From CAYJPV01 sp964372095 (GTDB lineage Bacteria > Acidobacteriota > Vicinamibacteria > Vicinamibacterales > JAKQTR01): a stretch of 64,000 nucleotides of DNA. This document shows, piece after piece, positions 1 to 8,370 of the stretch; the stretch's first letter is position 1, and every line of letters starts with the position of its first letter. The notes under the pieces were generated by a model. The model made no database searches, had not been told where the DNA came from, and was given only the letters and a program-made list of their open reading frames with translations. The stretch spans positions 33,971-97,970 of the forward strand of contig CAYJPV010000021.1 of NCBI GenBank assembly GCA_964372095.1, in the 5' to 3' direction. A program made the position numbers and the translations under genes.

Positions 1-2
1 TC

Positions 3-164
3 GGCTGCGTCGGCGAGCCGGACCCGGACCCGGAGGACCCGCCGCCGCATGCCCAGGCAATCGCTGCCGTGGTGGCCGCGACCAACAACGACGACCGTAC
101 AAGGCGCCAACTCTGCATGGCCTGCTCCTTCGTGGTGACGGGAGCCGCGGGGGCAGTCGGCTGA
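3..164 (+). CDS. C-terminal end of an unidentified protein (5' end outside window)
   Basis: An open frame runs from the window edge to a TGA at 162-164, giving about 53 residues. It starts with an acidic, proline-rich stretch (GEPDPDPEDPPP), then an Ala-rich helix-like stretch, then a segment with two close cysteines (LCMAC). I recognise no family. It may be the tail of a real gene or a chance GC-rich frame. The next 86 bases, up to the convergent GH26-like gene, hold nothing I can support. Confidence 0.3.
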   Translation, partial: GCVGEPDPDPEDPPPHAQAIAAVVAATNNDDRTRRQLCMACSFVVTGAAGAVG

Positions 165-250
165 CCAGATTCCGGCCCATTATGCCCGAGCCCGTTCTGC
201 CGGGGAAGCCGGCGCTGGAGGAGCCTTGTGGCGGACGAACGGCGGTGAAC

Positions 251-2191
251 TCACTTCACGGGCGTGATGCTGCCGGGCGCGACCGGCGTCGGGCTGACTC
301 GCCCGTGGTTGCCCGTTGTGCCCGCGACGAGTGCTTCGCGCGTGACGATCGACGGGTGGTGCATCAGTTCGAAGGCATGCCGGTTGTCGACGATGCCCAG
401 GCGCTGGAGGCTGGCCTTGCCCGTCACCGGGTCGGTGCCCATGAAGCTGTTCCAGACGATGAAGAAGGAGCTGCGGGGCAAGGCGGCGGCGCTGCGTTCC
501 GCGTAGATGAGGTTGTCGAAGGTGCCGTCGCGCCCCGTGCGGCCCGGGCCCGCCTGGGGGATGCCGTACACCTTCGGGTAGCGGGCGAACAGCGCGTTGG
601 CGTCCCAGCCCAGTTCCCAGGTGTTGCTGTAGAGGTTGTGCCCCATGACGTCGACCATGTCATCGCCGGGGTAGTAGTAGTCGGCCGCGCTCGACGCGCC
701 GCCCGGCGCCGACGGCGCGTGGGTGCCCGCATCGCCTTCGTAGACCCAGATGAGATTGTTCAGGCCGCGGGTGCGGGTGAAGTAGTCGAAGAAGAACGTC
801 CACAGCGCCACGTACTCGGCGCGTTCGCGGTGTCCCCACCAGAACCACCCGCCGTTCATTTCCGAGCACGGCCGGAACATCACCACGACGCCCCGCGCCT
901 GCAGGCGCGCCAGCGAGTCGCCGACGGTGTGCATCCAGCCCATCAGCGTGTCGTGGGCCGCCTGATTGCCGGCGCGCGACGCCGGGGCGGAACGCGACGG
1001 GTCTAACAGTCCTGGTATGTCAACGCCGGAATTGTTGCCCGCGTTCAGTTGCACCCAGGGGTTGTAGACCGCCCACTTCATGAGGACGAGGCCGCCCGAT
1101 TCCCCATACGCGGCCGCGCGGCGTTCGGCCTCGGCCACTTGCAGCGGAATACCCAGGCGATCGTACGGCGACTCGATGGCCATCGAGAGGATGGCCGGCC
1201 ACCGGCCGGTGGCGCTGCCGAGCCCGTCGATCATGGCGTCGTATTCGGCCGGGGTGCCCAGATCCGAGACCGTCTGCCCGACCGCGAGGTGTGCGCCTGG
1301 CGCACGGGAGGGGAGCAACGCCAGCCAGCGCAGCACAGCACGGGCTTCCGCATTCATGGCCGGGTTGGCCGGCTTGCCCGGAAACGACGCGGCCGCGTGT
1401 GGGTTGGTCGCGGCCCAGTACTCCTCGGCGTTGCTGAACCCGTCGTGATCGGGATCCTCGTCCGCGTCGACTGCCAGCGGCGAGAGTCCGTGGTTGTGTT
1501 CCCACGTGTCCGGCAAACCGTCTCCGTCGGTGTCCGCGCTGGCGGGGTCCGTCCCCAGGGCCGCCTCGTCGCGGTCCATCGTCGCATCGCCATCCGTGTC
1601 CGCATCCAGTGTCAGGCCATCCAGGAAATACGCCGGCAGGAGGCGGGGAACAGCGGCCGCGGACCCGCGGGCCAGTTGCTGGACTTCGATCCTGATTGCT
1701 GCTGACTGGAGCGTGTCCTCCCACGACACCACCGACCCGCCGGACACCTCGACCCACTGGCGGGCTTCCAGAACAACACGTTCGGCCAGCAGGACGTCAG
1801 GACGTTGCCCGCTGCTGTCCGCATACCGCAGGAAGACGCGCACGCTCGCGAAGTCGTCGAGCCAGACCCAGAGGCGGCAGACGCGGCGACGGTCGGTCCC
1901 CTCGGCCCTGAGCGCCGCCAGGACGTTCTGGCTGAGGCCGTCGGATGCGGAGGCGCGGCCCGAGACGTGGACCGACCAGATGCCGGTCCTGGCGCGGAGG
2001 GTCGACGACCGGACCGCCAGGCCAGACGAGGTGCTGCCCTGGACTGTCCAGCCGCTTGGCACGCTGTCGGATCCCCGGTTCGATTCGAACGATCCGTTGG
2101 TGACAATCTCCGCGGCCTGAGCGTGGGGCGCCGCGATGAGCACCATCACCGCCAGGCCCCATGTCTTCAGTCCCGGGAACGCAGTTCTCAT
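251..2191 (-). CDS. Secreted GH26-like glycoside hydrolase with Ca-binding thrombospondin-3-type repeats
   Basis: The predicted protein has about 646 residues. It has a signal peptide (start MRTAFPG, cleavage near HAQA-AEI), an N-terminal beta-rich region that may bind carbohydrate, an Asp-rich DxDGD segment typical of thrombospondin type 3/dockerin-like calcium repeats, and a C-terminal catalytic region. RPCSEMNGGWFWWG matches the acid/base Glu motif of GH26 mannanases. The start at 2191 is preferred because GAAAGGG lies about 8 bases upstream; in-frame ATGs at 2200 and 2275 are less likely. At the usual nucleophile position (LTExG in the family) the protein reads GIPQAGPG, so Gln may replace the nucleophile Glu. 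It may therefore be inactive, a binding protein, or use another residue. The family assignment is good; activity is uncertain. Confidence 0.8.
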   Translation of the reverse strand: MRTAFPGLKTWGLAVMVLIAAPHAQAAEIVTNGSFESNRGSDSVPSGWTVQGSTSSGLAVRSSTLRARTGIWSVHVSGRASASDGLSQNVLAALRAEGTDRRRVCRLWVWLDDFASVRVFLRYADSSGQRPDVLLAERVVLEARQWVEVSGGSVVSWEDTLQSAAIRIEVQQLARGSAAAVPRLLPAYFLDGLTLDADTDGDATMDRDEAALGTDPASADTDGDGLPDTWEHNHGLSPLAVDADEDPDHDGFSNAEEYWAATNPHAAASFPGKPANPAMNAEARAVLRWLALLPSRAPGAHLAVGQTVSDLGTPAEYDAMIDGLGSATGRWPAILSMAIESPYDRLGIPLQVAEAERRAAAYGESGGLVLMKWAVYNPWVQLNAGNNSGVDIPGLLDPSRSAPASRAGNQAAHDTLMGWMHTVGDSLARLQARGVVVMFRPCSEMNGGWFWWGHRERAEYVALWTFFFDYFTRTRGLNNLIWVYEGDAGTHAPSAPGGASSAADYYYPGDDMVDVMGHNLYSNTWELGWDANALFARYPKVYGIPQAGPGRTGRDGTFDNLIYAERSAAALPRSSFFIVWNSFMGTDPVTGKASLQRLGIVDNRHAFELMHHPSIVTREALVAGTTGNHGRVSPTPVAPGSITPVK

Positions 2192-2296
2192 CGCCAGCAT
2201 CCCTTTCGTTCTGGCTGATTGGACCGCGGCCGTTGTGAAAAGGTTAGATGGGTCCATGGCCGGTTCCGCTTGCAAGGACCGATCCCGGCTTCACGG

Positions 2297-3685
2297 TCAT
2301 CTGGTCACGAGGCGCCCTGGGGCCAGGCGCTTCAGCATGCCGACGGTGGCGTCGACCAGCGTGTCGGCGGCTCCGGGTGCGTACGGGCTCCGGTCCACCT
2401 CGTAGCCGCCTTCGGCGTACTGGGATGTAGCCGGCAGGTACCCGCCCCAGGCGTGACAGATCGTGGCGACGAAGGTGTGGGTGAACGGAGAGGCGGCCTT
2501 GACGGCCAGGCCGATCTGCGTCGAGGCTTCGCACTCGAAGGCCGCGACACCGATGTCGCCGATCGCGGCGGTGACGACGCGGAGCGGCCGCGTGCCCCCG
2601 TGTTTGCGCGGCAACTGGACGTCCGACGCCTCGAACCGGAACGGCACGGGCCCGGCGATCGGGGTGGCGCCGTGCACGGCGTCCACGACGCTGTTGCCCA
2701 GCGCCTCTCCGAGGCGAACGGTCTCGGGGACGGCGCCACCCGGCGCCGCGAAGGTATCGACGACCCGTTCAGGATCCACGTCAGCCGACGCCCCGGCGAA
2801 CGCCGCAACCATGACCTGTCCTCCGAGCCGGCTTTCGGCGCGCTGCTCCGCGATGCCAAGGACGTCGCCGCTGACGAGGCGGTTGGGCGAGCGCAGCGAG
2901 CGCGAATGGCACGCGTAGCTGAAGAGCACGGCGAGCAGGCCGCCACCCTCCCGATCGATCCGGAGCGCGAGCAGTTCCGGATCCGAGATGCCCGATGGGT
3001 TGGGCAACATCTCCACACGGCCGTCCGGGAGGATCGTCCGGCGGCTCATGCCGACGCGCGACGTGCTGCGCCCGACGCTGATCCGGACCGGACCCAGGGC
3101 GCGAAGGGCGCGGTCCGCGACGGTGACCAGCTTTTCCGCCAGCGTTTCCGTGTAGGGCGCGTTGCCGGGATGAGGATATTCGCGATTCAGCGAGAGCTGC
3201 GGCCCGCTGTGCGTGTGAATGGCGCACAACAGGATCTCTTCGGGCCGGAGGCCGAGTCGTTGGGCGATGATGTGCTGGAAGTACGGCCCGATACTGAACG
3301 ACGCCAGGTCGGCCGAGACCAGCACGAACCGTCGGGACCCGCTGGCGAAGGCGATTGCCCGCGCGAAGAGCCGGTCGTGAACGCCTTCGCTGATCCGATG
3401 TTCGGGATTCAGGTACCCTTGCAGCGCAACGGGTCCCTCCGGGGTGATGTCGATGCGCGCGACGCCCGCGCGCAAGGCCGGCGCGCCCTGGCCGGATGCG
3501 GCAGCGTGGTGTTCCGCCGGCGGCAGGACGGTGGCCGCCAGAGGCAGGAAGCAAGAAGCAAGGAGCAAGGCGCAGGAAGCAGCCCCGCGGCGCCGATGGC
3601 CGATAGCCGACCGCCGATGGCCGATAGCCGCCAGAGCGACGACCAACGCGGTTGATGTGCGTCGGACCTGTTGGCACACTCGCAT
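2297..3685 (-). CDS. Neutral/alkaline non-lysosomal ceramidase-like protein
   Basis: About 462 residues. AGVARIDITPEGP near residue 75, HDRLFARAIAF, VLVSADLASFS and CAIHTHSGP match the N-terminal domain of neutral ceramidases and related secreted amidohydrolases; HTHSGP holds probable zinc-binding His residues. The family hydrolyses the amide bond of ceramide outside the cytoplasm. The start at 3685 is well supported by GAGGTGAG 5 bases upstream. The leader is odd: residues about 20-50 are encoded by two heptanucleotide arrays (GCCGATR and RGAAGCA type), so the export signal has been rebuilt as IGHRRSAIGHRR followed by CALLLASCFLPLA. The C-terminal domain of full-length ceramidases is not seen. 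Exact substrate is unknown. Confidence 0.8.
   Translation of the reverse strand: MRVCQQVRRTSTALVVALAAIGHRRSAIGHRRRGAASCALLLASCFLPLAATVLPPAEHHAAASGQGAPALRAGVARIDITPEGPVALQGYLNPEHRISEGVHDRLFARAIAFASGSRRFVLVSADLASFSIGPYFQHIIAQRLGLRPEEILLCAIHTHSGPQLSLNREYPHPGNAPYTETLAEKLVTVADRALRALGPVRISVGRSTSRVGMSRRTILPDGRVEMLPNPSGISDPELLALRIDREGGGLLAVLFSYACHSRSLRSPNRLVSGDVLGIAEQRAESRLGGQVMVAAFAGASADVDPERVVDTFAAPGGAVPETVRLGEALGNSVVDAVHGATPIAGPVPFRFEASDVQLPRKHGGTRPLRVVTAAIGDIGVAAFECEASTQIGLAVKAASPFTHTFVATICHAWGGYLPATSQYAEGGYEVDRSPYAPGAADTLVDATVGMLKRLAPGRLVTR
3543..3583. repeat. Heptanucleotide array (AAGCAAG type) inside the ceramidase leader
   Basis: About six degenerate 7-bp units (AAGCAAG, GAGCAAG, GCGCAGG and similar) lie in the signal-peptide part of the ceramidase gene. 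Read on the minus strand in frame they give a hydrophobic stretch rich in Leu, Ala and Cys. They resemble the first half of the long array at 5556. Confidence 0.85.
3593..3634. repeat. Heptanucleotide array (GCCGATG/GCCGATA), six units
   Basis: Six consecutive 7-bp units: GCCGATG, GCCGATA, GCCGACC, GCCGATG, GCCGATA, GCCGCCA. They are in frame in the ceramidase leader. The same unit, inverted, recurs at 10272-10313, and three units occur at 44669-44689. Confidence 0.9.
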
Positions 3686-3828
3686 TTCTCACCTCATCTG
3701 CGTGGTCGGGCTCCCGCACGCCGTCAGCCTCGCCAACGACCTGCACTCACTGGATTAGACACCGGATCCGGGGCGAGGTGGCTCGGGCTGGTGTGCTCGG
3801 GCTGGTGGCGGTACGGCGCGGCAGCGGC

Positions 3829-3834
3829 TACAAT
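3829..3834 (+). promoter_or_regulatory. Candidate -10 box of the 3865 esterase gene
   Basis: TACAAT preceded by GGC, about 30 bases before the start codon, with an AGGAGG ribosome-binding site at 3855-3860 in between. No clear -35 box is visible. Confidence 0.45.
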
Positions 3835-3864
3835 CCACACGCCGCTGGTACGGCAGGAGGCAGC

Positions 3865-5556
3865 ATGCGCTCACGTGACTTCCGCAGGGCTCTGTGTCTG
3901 TGTTCGATGCTCTCGTTCGGTGCGGCCCTGCTGGCGGTCCCGGCCTCGTTGGCGGCAGGCCCCCCGCAGAAGCCGGCGAAACGTCCCGCGCTGCGATTCG
4001 AAGTGTCCTTCCCGGCGGCGGCGCACGCGGAGCCGGTGACCGGCCGCGTCTACGTCATGATCGCGCGGACCGGCGAGCGCGAGCCCCGCCTGCAGATCGG
4101 CCGCACGGGCACGCCGTTCTTCGGCCGCGACGTCGAGCGGCTGGCGCCGGGAGCGGCTGCCGTCATCGACGACACCGACCTGGGCACACCGGTCGCCAGT
4201 CTGCGGGACATCCCGGCCGGCGACTACGTCGTGCAGGCGATGGTCAACGTGTACTCCGAGTTCAGGCGTGCCGACGGTCACGTCGTGTGGATGCACGACG
4301 ATCAGTGGGAGGGCCAGCGCTGGAACGTCTCGCCGGGCAACTTGCACAGCGCGCCGATGACCGTGCGGCTCGATCCCGCCGCGGGCGGCGTGGTGAAACT
4401 GGTTGCCGACCGGGTCATCCCACCGCTCGAGCCGCCGGCCGACACGCCGTGGGTGAAACGGTTCAAATTCCAGAGCCCGATGCTCACGAAGTTCTGGGGA
4501 CGGCCGGTGTATCTCGGCGCCACCGTCCTGCTGCCGCGGGACTACGACCGCGAGACGATGAGCTATCCCGTGCTGTACGATCAGGGGCATTTTTCGACCG
4601 GCGCGCCGCTGCGGTTCGACCCCGCGTTTACGCCGACCGAACGCCAGCCGTACAACATCGCGATCGACTGGGTGCGGCCCGATTTCCCGAAGATGGTCGT
4701 GGTGACGTTCCAGCACCCGACGCCGTATTTCGATGATTCGTACGCCGTGAACTCGGTCAACGTCGGTCCCTACGGCGACGCGATCATGCAGGAGCTGATT
4801 CCCGAGGTGGAGAAGCGGTTCCGCGTGATGCGCGAGCCGTACGCCCGCGTGTTGTCGGGCGGGTCCACCGGCGGCTGGGAGTCGCTCGCGCTGCAGATCT
4901 TCCACCCCGACTTCTTCGGGGGCACGTGGTCGTACTGCCCCGATTCGGTGACCTTCACCGACGTCGAAGGCATCAACATCTACAAAGACACCAACGCGTA
5001 CTTCAAGATGCACGCGAACGGGTGGCTGAAAGTCCCCACGATCAACAGCCGCGAGGTGAACGGCCAGGTGCGCCAGACCTCCGAGCAGCGCAACCACTTC
5101 GAGCTGGTGAACGGCACGAAAGGACGGTCGGGTGAACAGCTCGACATCTGGTCGGCTGTCTACGGACCGCTTGGTGCCGACGGGTATTTCAAGCCGCTCT
5201 TCGACAAACGTACCGGCGACATCGATCCGGCGGTGGCGGAGCACTGGAAAGAACACTACGACCTGCTCCACTACCTGCGGCGCAACTGGCCGACCGTCGG
5301 GCCGAAACTCGTGGACAAGATCCACGTCTACACCGGCACGGCCGACACCTACTTCCTGAACAACTCGACGCGCGAGCTGCAGGAGTGGATGAAGACCACC
5401 GCCAACCCCCACTACGAGGGGTTCTTCCTGTACGGCGATGGCAAACCGCACTGCTGGAGCGGTCCCGTGACGCAAGGCGAGCGGCTGAAGGAGATGGCGC
5501 AGCACATCATGGCGCACAAGCCCGACTGGGCCACCGCGCCGTGGTGGCCGAGGTAA
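3865..5556 (+). CDS. Secreted esterase D / enterochelin-esterase-like alpha/beta hydrolase
   Basis: 563 residues with a signal peptide (hydrophobic run SMLSFGAALLAVPASLAAG). The catalytic half has the nucleophile elbow SGGSTGGWES, in which Ser is the expected nucleophile. Downstream Asp (TGTADTYF) and His (DGKPHCWSG) candidates complete a triad, as in putative esterases of the enterochelin-esterase superfamily. Residues about 30-200 form an extra beta-rich N-terminal domain. The start at 3865 is chosen from AGGAGG four bases upstream; an in-frame extension back to 3652 has no signal peptide or ribosome-binding site. A long heptanucleotide array follows the stop. It probably hydrolyses an ester or peptide-ester outside the cytoplasm; the substrate is unknown. 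Confidence 0.8.
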   Translation: MRSRDFRRALCLCSMLSFGAALLAVPASLAAGPPQKPAKRPALRFEVSFPAAAHAEPVTGRVYVMIARTGEREPRLQIGRTGTPFFGRDVERLAPGAAAVIDDTDLGTPVASLRDIPAGDYVVQAMVNVYSEFRRADGHVVWMHDDQWEGQRWNVSPGNLHSAPMTVRLDPAAGGVVKLVADRVIPPLEPPADTPWVKRFKFQSPMLTKFWGRPVYLGATVLLPRDYDRETMSYPVLYDQGHFSTGAPLRFDPAFTPTERQPYNIAIDWVRPDFPKMVVVTFQHPTPYFDDSYAVNSVNVGPYGDAIMQELIPEVEKRFRVMREPYARVLSGGSTGGWESLALQIFHPDFFGGTWSYCPDSVTFTDVEGINIYKDTNAYFKMHANGWLKVPTINSREVNGQVRQTSEQRNHFELVNGTKGRSGEQLDIWSAVYGPLGADGYFKPLFDKRTGDIDPAVAEHWKEHYDLLHYLRRNWPTVGPKLVDKIHVYTGTADTYFLNNSTRELQEWMKTTANPHYEGFFLYGDGKPHCWSGPVTQGERLKEMAQHIMAHKPDWATAPWWPR

Positions 5557-5681
5557 GCAAGAAGCAGGAAGCAGGAAGTAGGAAGTAGGAAGTAGGAAGT
5601 AGGAAGTAGGCAGTAGGCAGTAGCCGAAAGCCGAAAGCCGAAAGCCGAAAGCCGCAGGCCGCAAGCCGTAAGCCGCAGGCC
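5556..5681. repeat. 18-unit degenerate heptanucleotide array
   Basis: 126 bases that keep a 7-bp phase throughout. The units drift from AGCAGGA through AGTAGGA (four adjacent copies) and AGTAGGC to GAAAGCC (four copies) and GCAGGCC. The array begins at the last base of the esterase stop codon and fills the gap to the next gene, ending 24 bases before its start. Confidence 0.97.
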
Positions 5682-5704
5682 TTTGAATGTCGAGGGAGGT
5701 CGTG

Positions 5705-7039
5705 ATGGGGCGTCGGGTCTGGATCGTTCTGGTGGTCATGCTGGCGTGGGTCGCGCCAGTGTCCGCACAGCCGCTTGTATCGTCGAACCGGATTGATGCC
5801 ATCACGCCGATGGCGCCGGAGCACGCGGCGTACGGCAGCCTGCCCGTCGGCGTACGGACGATCACGGCCACCGATCGGGGCCGGGCCGACGTGCTGCGGA
5901 CAAAGGCCGGCGAGAGCGTTGCGCGGTACGACCGGACATTGACCCTCGAGATCTGGTATCCGGCCGTCCTCGCGCCGGGCCAGGCGCCGGGCGCCGAGTA
6001 CCGCGTGATCCTGCGCGACCCCTCGCGGGTGGCGACACTCGTCGGCCGTGCCGTCCGGGATGCCGCGCCCGCCGCCGTTCCCGGCGGGTACCCGCTTGTG
6101 ATCCTCTCCCACGGCTACCCGGGCAACCGGCACCTGCTCGGCCACCTCGGCGAGAACCTGGCGTCGAAGGGCTTCGTGGTGGCGTCGATCGATCACGCCG
6201 AGAGCACCTACGACGACCAGAAGGCGTTTGCGAGCACGCTGTACCACCGTCCCTACGATCAGCTGTTCGTGCTGGACGAGATCGATCGCCGGTCCCGGGC
6301 GGGTGACGGCGGGTTCCTGGCCGGCCTCGCCGACGCGTCACGCACGGCCATCGTCGGCTACTCGATGGGCGGGTACGGCCTCCTCAACGTGCTGGGCGCG
6401 GGCTTTGCGGACGCCAGCGTGACCTCGCCAGCCGCGCCACCGAACCGTCTGCTGTTCGAGCGGGCCGCATCGAATCCCGCGTTTCCCAAGCAGGCCGATC
6501 CGCGGATCAAGGCGGCCATCGCCCTCGCGCCGTGGGGGATGTCGGGCGGCGCCTGGACCGCCGACAGCCTGCGGGCCATCACCACGCCGACGTTGTTTGT
6601 CGCCGGCAGCGGCGATGACGTCTCCGGGTACGAGAAGGGGACACGCGCCGTGTTCCTGGGCGCGACAGGAGCGGACAGGTACCTGCTGACGTTCCTGAAC
6701 GGGTCGCACAATGTGGCCGCCCCGATGCCAGCGCCGTCCGAAGCCTACGCCTTCTCGGAGTCGCTCAGGCTGTTCCCGTTCATGCACTATGCGGACGGCG
6801 TGTGGGACTCGGTGCGGTCCAACAACATCCTGCAGCACTTCGCGACGGTGTTCCTCTCCGTCCACCTCAAGGGGGATCGGGACGCGCAGGCGTTTCTCGA
6901 CGTCATCCCGAACGGCCGCGACGGCGTCCACGCCCTCGATCGCGATGGCGTTGCGATGCCCAGGCACACGTATTGGAGGGGGTTCAAGCCGCGCACCGCG
7001 ACGGGCCTGACGCTCGAGCGGCTTCTGCCCGGCAGGTAG
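5705..7039 (+). CDS. Secreted alpha/beta hydrolase (PAF-acetylhydrolase / dienelactone-hydrolase-like)
   Basis: 444 residues with a signal peptide ending near PVSAQP. PLVILSHGYPGNRHLL forms the oxyanion strand, IVGYSMGGYG the GxSxG nucleophile elbow, GSGDD a candidate acid, and NGSHNV the catalytic His. The arrangement matches plasma platelet-activating-factor-acetylhydrolase-like and dienelactone-hydrolase-like proteins. The start at 5705 is chosen because GGGAGGT lies 4 bases upstream; the ATG at 5687 has no site. It lies on the same strand as the 3865 esterase but is separated from it by the heptad array. Substrate unknown. Confidence 0.8.
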   Translation: MGRRVWIVLVVMLAWVAPVSAQPLVSSNRIDAITPMAPEHAAYGSLPVGVRTITATDRGRADVLRTKAGESVARYDRTLTLEIWYPAVLAPGQAPGAEYRVILRDPSRVATLVGRAVRDAAPAAVPGGYPLVILSHGYPGNRHLLGHLGENLASKGFVVASIDHAESTYDDQKAFASTLYHRPYDQLFVLDEIDRRSRAGDGGFLAGLADASRTAIVGYSMGGYGLLNVLGAGFADASVTSPAAPPNRLLFERAASNPAFPKQADPRIKAAIALAPWGMSGGAWTADSLRAITTPTLFVAGSGDDVSGYEKGTRAVFLGATGADRYLLTFLNGSHNVAAPMPAPSEAYAFSESLRLFPFMHYADGVWDSVRSNNILQHFATVFLSVHLKGDRDAQAFLDVIPNGRDGVHALDRDGVAMPRHTYWRGFKPRTATGLTLERLLPGR

Positions 7040-7046
7040 TACGTAG

Positions 7047-7068
7047 CCCCGGGGCTTCAGCCCCGGGG
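7047..7068. terminator. Palindromic hairpin between convergent genes
   Basis: Arms CCCCGGGGCT and AGCCCCGGGG with a 2-base spacer lie between the end of the 5705 hydrolase and the end of murA. No T-run follows. The same 22 bases recur in inverse orientation at 57397-57418, so it is a repeated palindrome that may act as a two-way terminator. Confidence 0.6.
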
Positions 7069-7091
7069 TGCCCGGTCCGGGGTCCCTCGCA

Positions 7092-8348
7092 TCACTCCCG
7101 GCGTTCGACCTGCGCCCCCAGCGCCCGCAGGTTCTCGACCACGCGGGCGTAGCCGCGTTCGACGGTCTCGAGCGGGCGCACGCCGCTTTCGCCGTCCGCC
7201 GCGAGGGCGGCCGCGATCAGGGCCATGCCCGATCGCAGATCGCGCCCGTCGAGCAGGCGTCCCCGCAACGGCGTCGGGCCCGTGATGATGATGCGGTGAG
7301 GATCGCAGAGGAAGAAGTCGGCGCCCATGCCGCTGAGCTGCTCGAGGGCGAACAGCCGCAGTTCGTACATCCAGTCGTGAATCAGCGTGCGGCCTGCGGC
7401 CTGCGTGGCCAGCACGGCAAAGAGGCTGACGAAGTCGCTCGGAAACCCCGGCCAGAGTCCGGTGGCCACGCGGCCGATGCCGACCGGCGTCGACGGTTCG
7501 ACCCGCAGCACGTCCCCGTCCTGCTGGCACTGCACCCGCATCCGCTGAAGCACGGCCGTCACGGGCTCGAGGTCCTCGGGGCGCGCCCCCGCCACCTCCA
7601 CCGTGCCGCCGGTGACGGCTGCCACAACGGCCCAGCTGCCCGCCTCCAGATAATCGCCGTGCAGGCGGTGTGTGGCGCCGCCCAACCGGGTGCCGCCGTG
7701 GACGCGAATCGTCGAGGATCCCGCGCCCTCGACCTCGGCACCCAGGCTGGTCAGGAACCGGCAGACCTCGACGACGTGCGGTTCGCACGCCGCATGCCGC
7801 AGTTCGGTGACGCCGGGCGCGGCGGCAGCCGCCAGCAGCGCGGTCTCGGTTCCCGTCACGGAGGCTTCTTCCAGGTAGATCGACACCGGCCTCAGGCCAT
7901 CCGGCGCCTCCAGCACGTGACCGGGAGCGTCGATGACGCGCGCCCCCATGGCCGTCAGGGCCTGCACGTGCGTGGACAACGTGCGCCGTGTGGGAAAGTC
8001 GCCGCCGGGGGCGGCCAGGCGCGCCCGGCCCCGCCGCGCGAGCAGGGGCCCCAGCAGCAGGACCGATCCGCGGAGACGGCCCACCAGCGTGGGGTCCGGA
8101 TCGTCTTTCGTCAGGCGCTCGCAGCGGATCCGCAGCGTCGAGGTGCCCACGCCTTCCACCTCCGCGCCGAGGTCGGCGAGCAATGAGGCCATCACCTCCA
8201 CGTCCCGGATACGGGGCATGTTGGTGAGTTCGCACGGGCGGTCCGTCAGCAGGCAGGCGGCAAGCAGCGGCAACGCCGCGTTCTTGTTGCCATCGACGGT
8301 CAGGCGCCCTTCGAGGGGCCGGCCGCCCTGGATCATCAGCGTCGACAC
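7092..8348 (-). CDS. murA: UDP-N-acetylglucosamine 1-carboxyvinyltransferase (MurA), Cys-to-Asp variant
   Basis: 418 residues, normal for MurA, which transfers enolpyruvate from PEP to UDP-GlcNAc in the first committed step of peptidoglycan synthesis in the cytoplasm. VDGNKNAALP near residue 20 contains the conserved Lys-Asn pair, PGFPSDF the conserved Asp, and ERGYARVVENLRALGA the C-terminal signature. The catalytic loop reads LAAPGGDFPTRRTL: Asp117 stands where most MurA proteins have the Cys that fosfomycin alkylates, and the usual IGxRP is also changed. The start is GTG at 8348, with GAGGA upstream placed just after the murB stop; it fits the family length. The gene lies 22 bases after murB. 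Confidence 0.92.
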   Translation of the reverse strand: MSTLMIQGGRPLEGRLTVDGNKNAALPLLAACLLTDRPCELTNMPRIRDVEVMASLLADLGAEVEGVGTSTLRIRCERLTKDDPDPTLVGRLRGSVLLLGPLLARRGRARLAAPGGDFPTRRTLSTHVQALTAMGARVIDAPGHVLEAPDGLRPVSIYLEEASVTGTETALLAAAAAPGVTELRHAACEPHVVEVCRFLTSLGAEVEGAGSSTIRVHGGTRLGGATHRLHGDYLEAGSWAVVAAVTGGTVEVAGARPEDLEPVTAVLQRMRVQCQQDGDVLRVEPSTPVGIGRVATGLWPGFPSDFVSLFAVLATQAAGRTLIHDWMYELRLFALEQLSGMGADFFLCDPHRIIITGPTPLRGRLLDGRDLRSGMALIAAALAADGESGVRPLETVERGYARVVENLRALGAQVERRE

Positions 8349-8370
8349 GATCGGGTCCTCGCGATCCGGG

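Noticed and set aside
2075..2098. tRNA-like GGTTCGATTCGAAC motif
   Set aside because: It lies inside the GH26-like coding sequence, and no cloverleaf can be built around it. I found no tRNA or rRNA gene in the window.
3871..5871. Long minus-strand open frame opposite the esterase
   Set aside because: Its composition is that of an antisense shadow; part of it only translates the heptad array.
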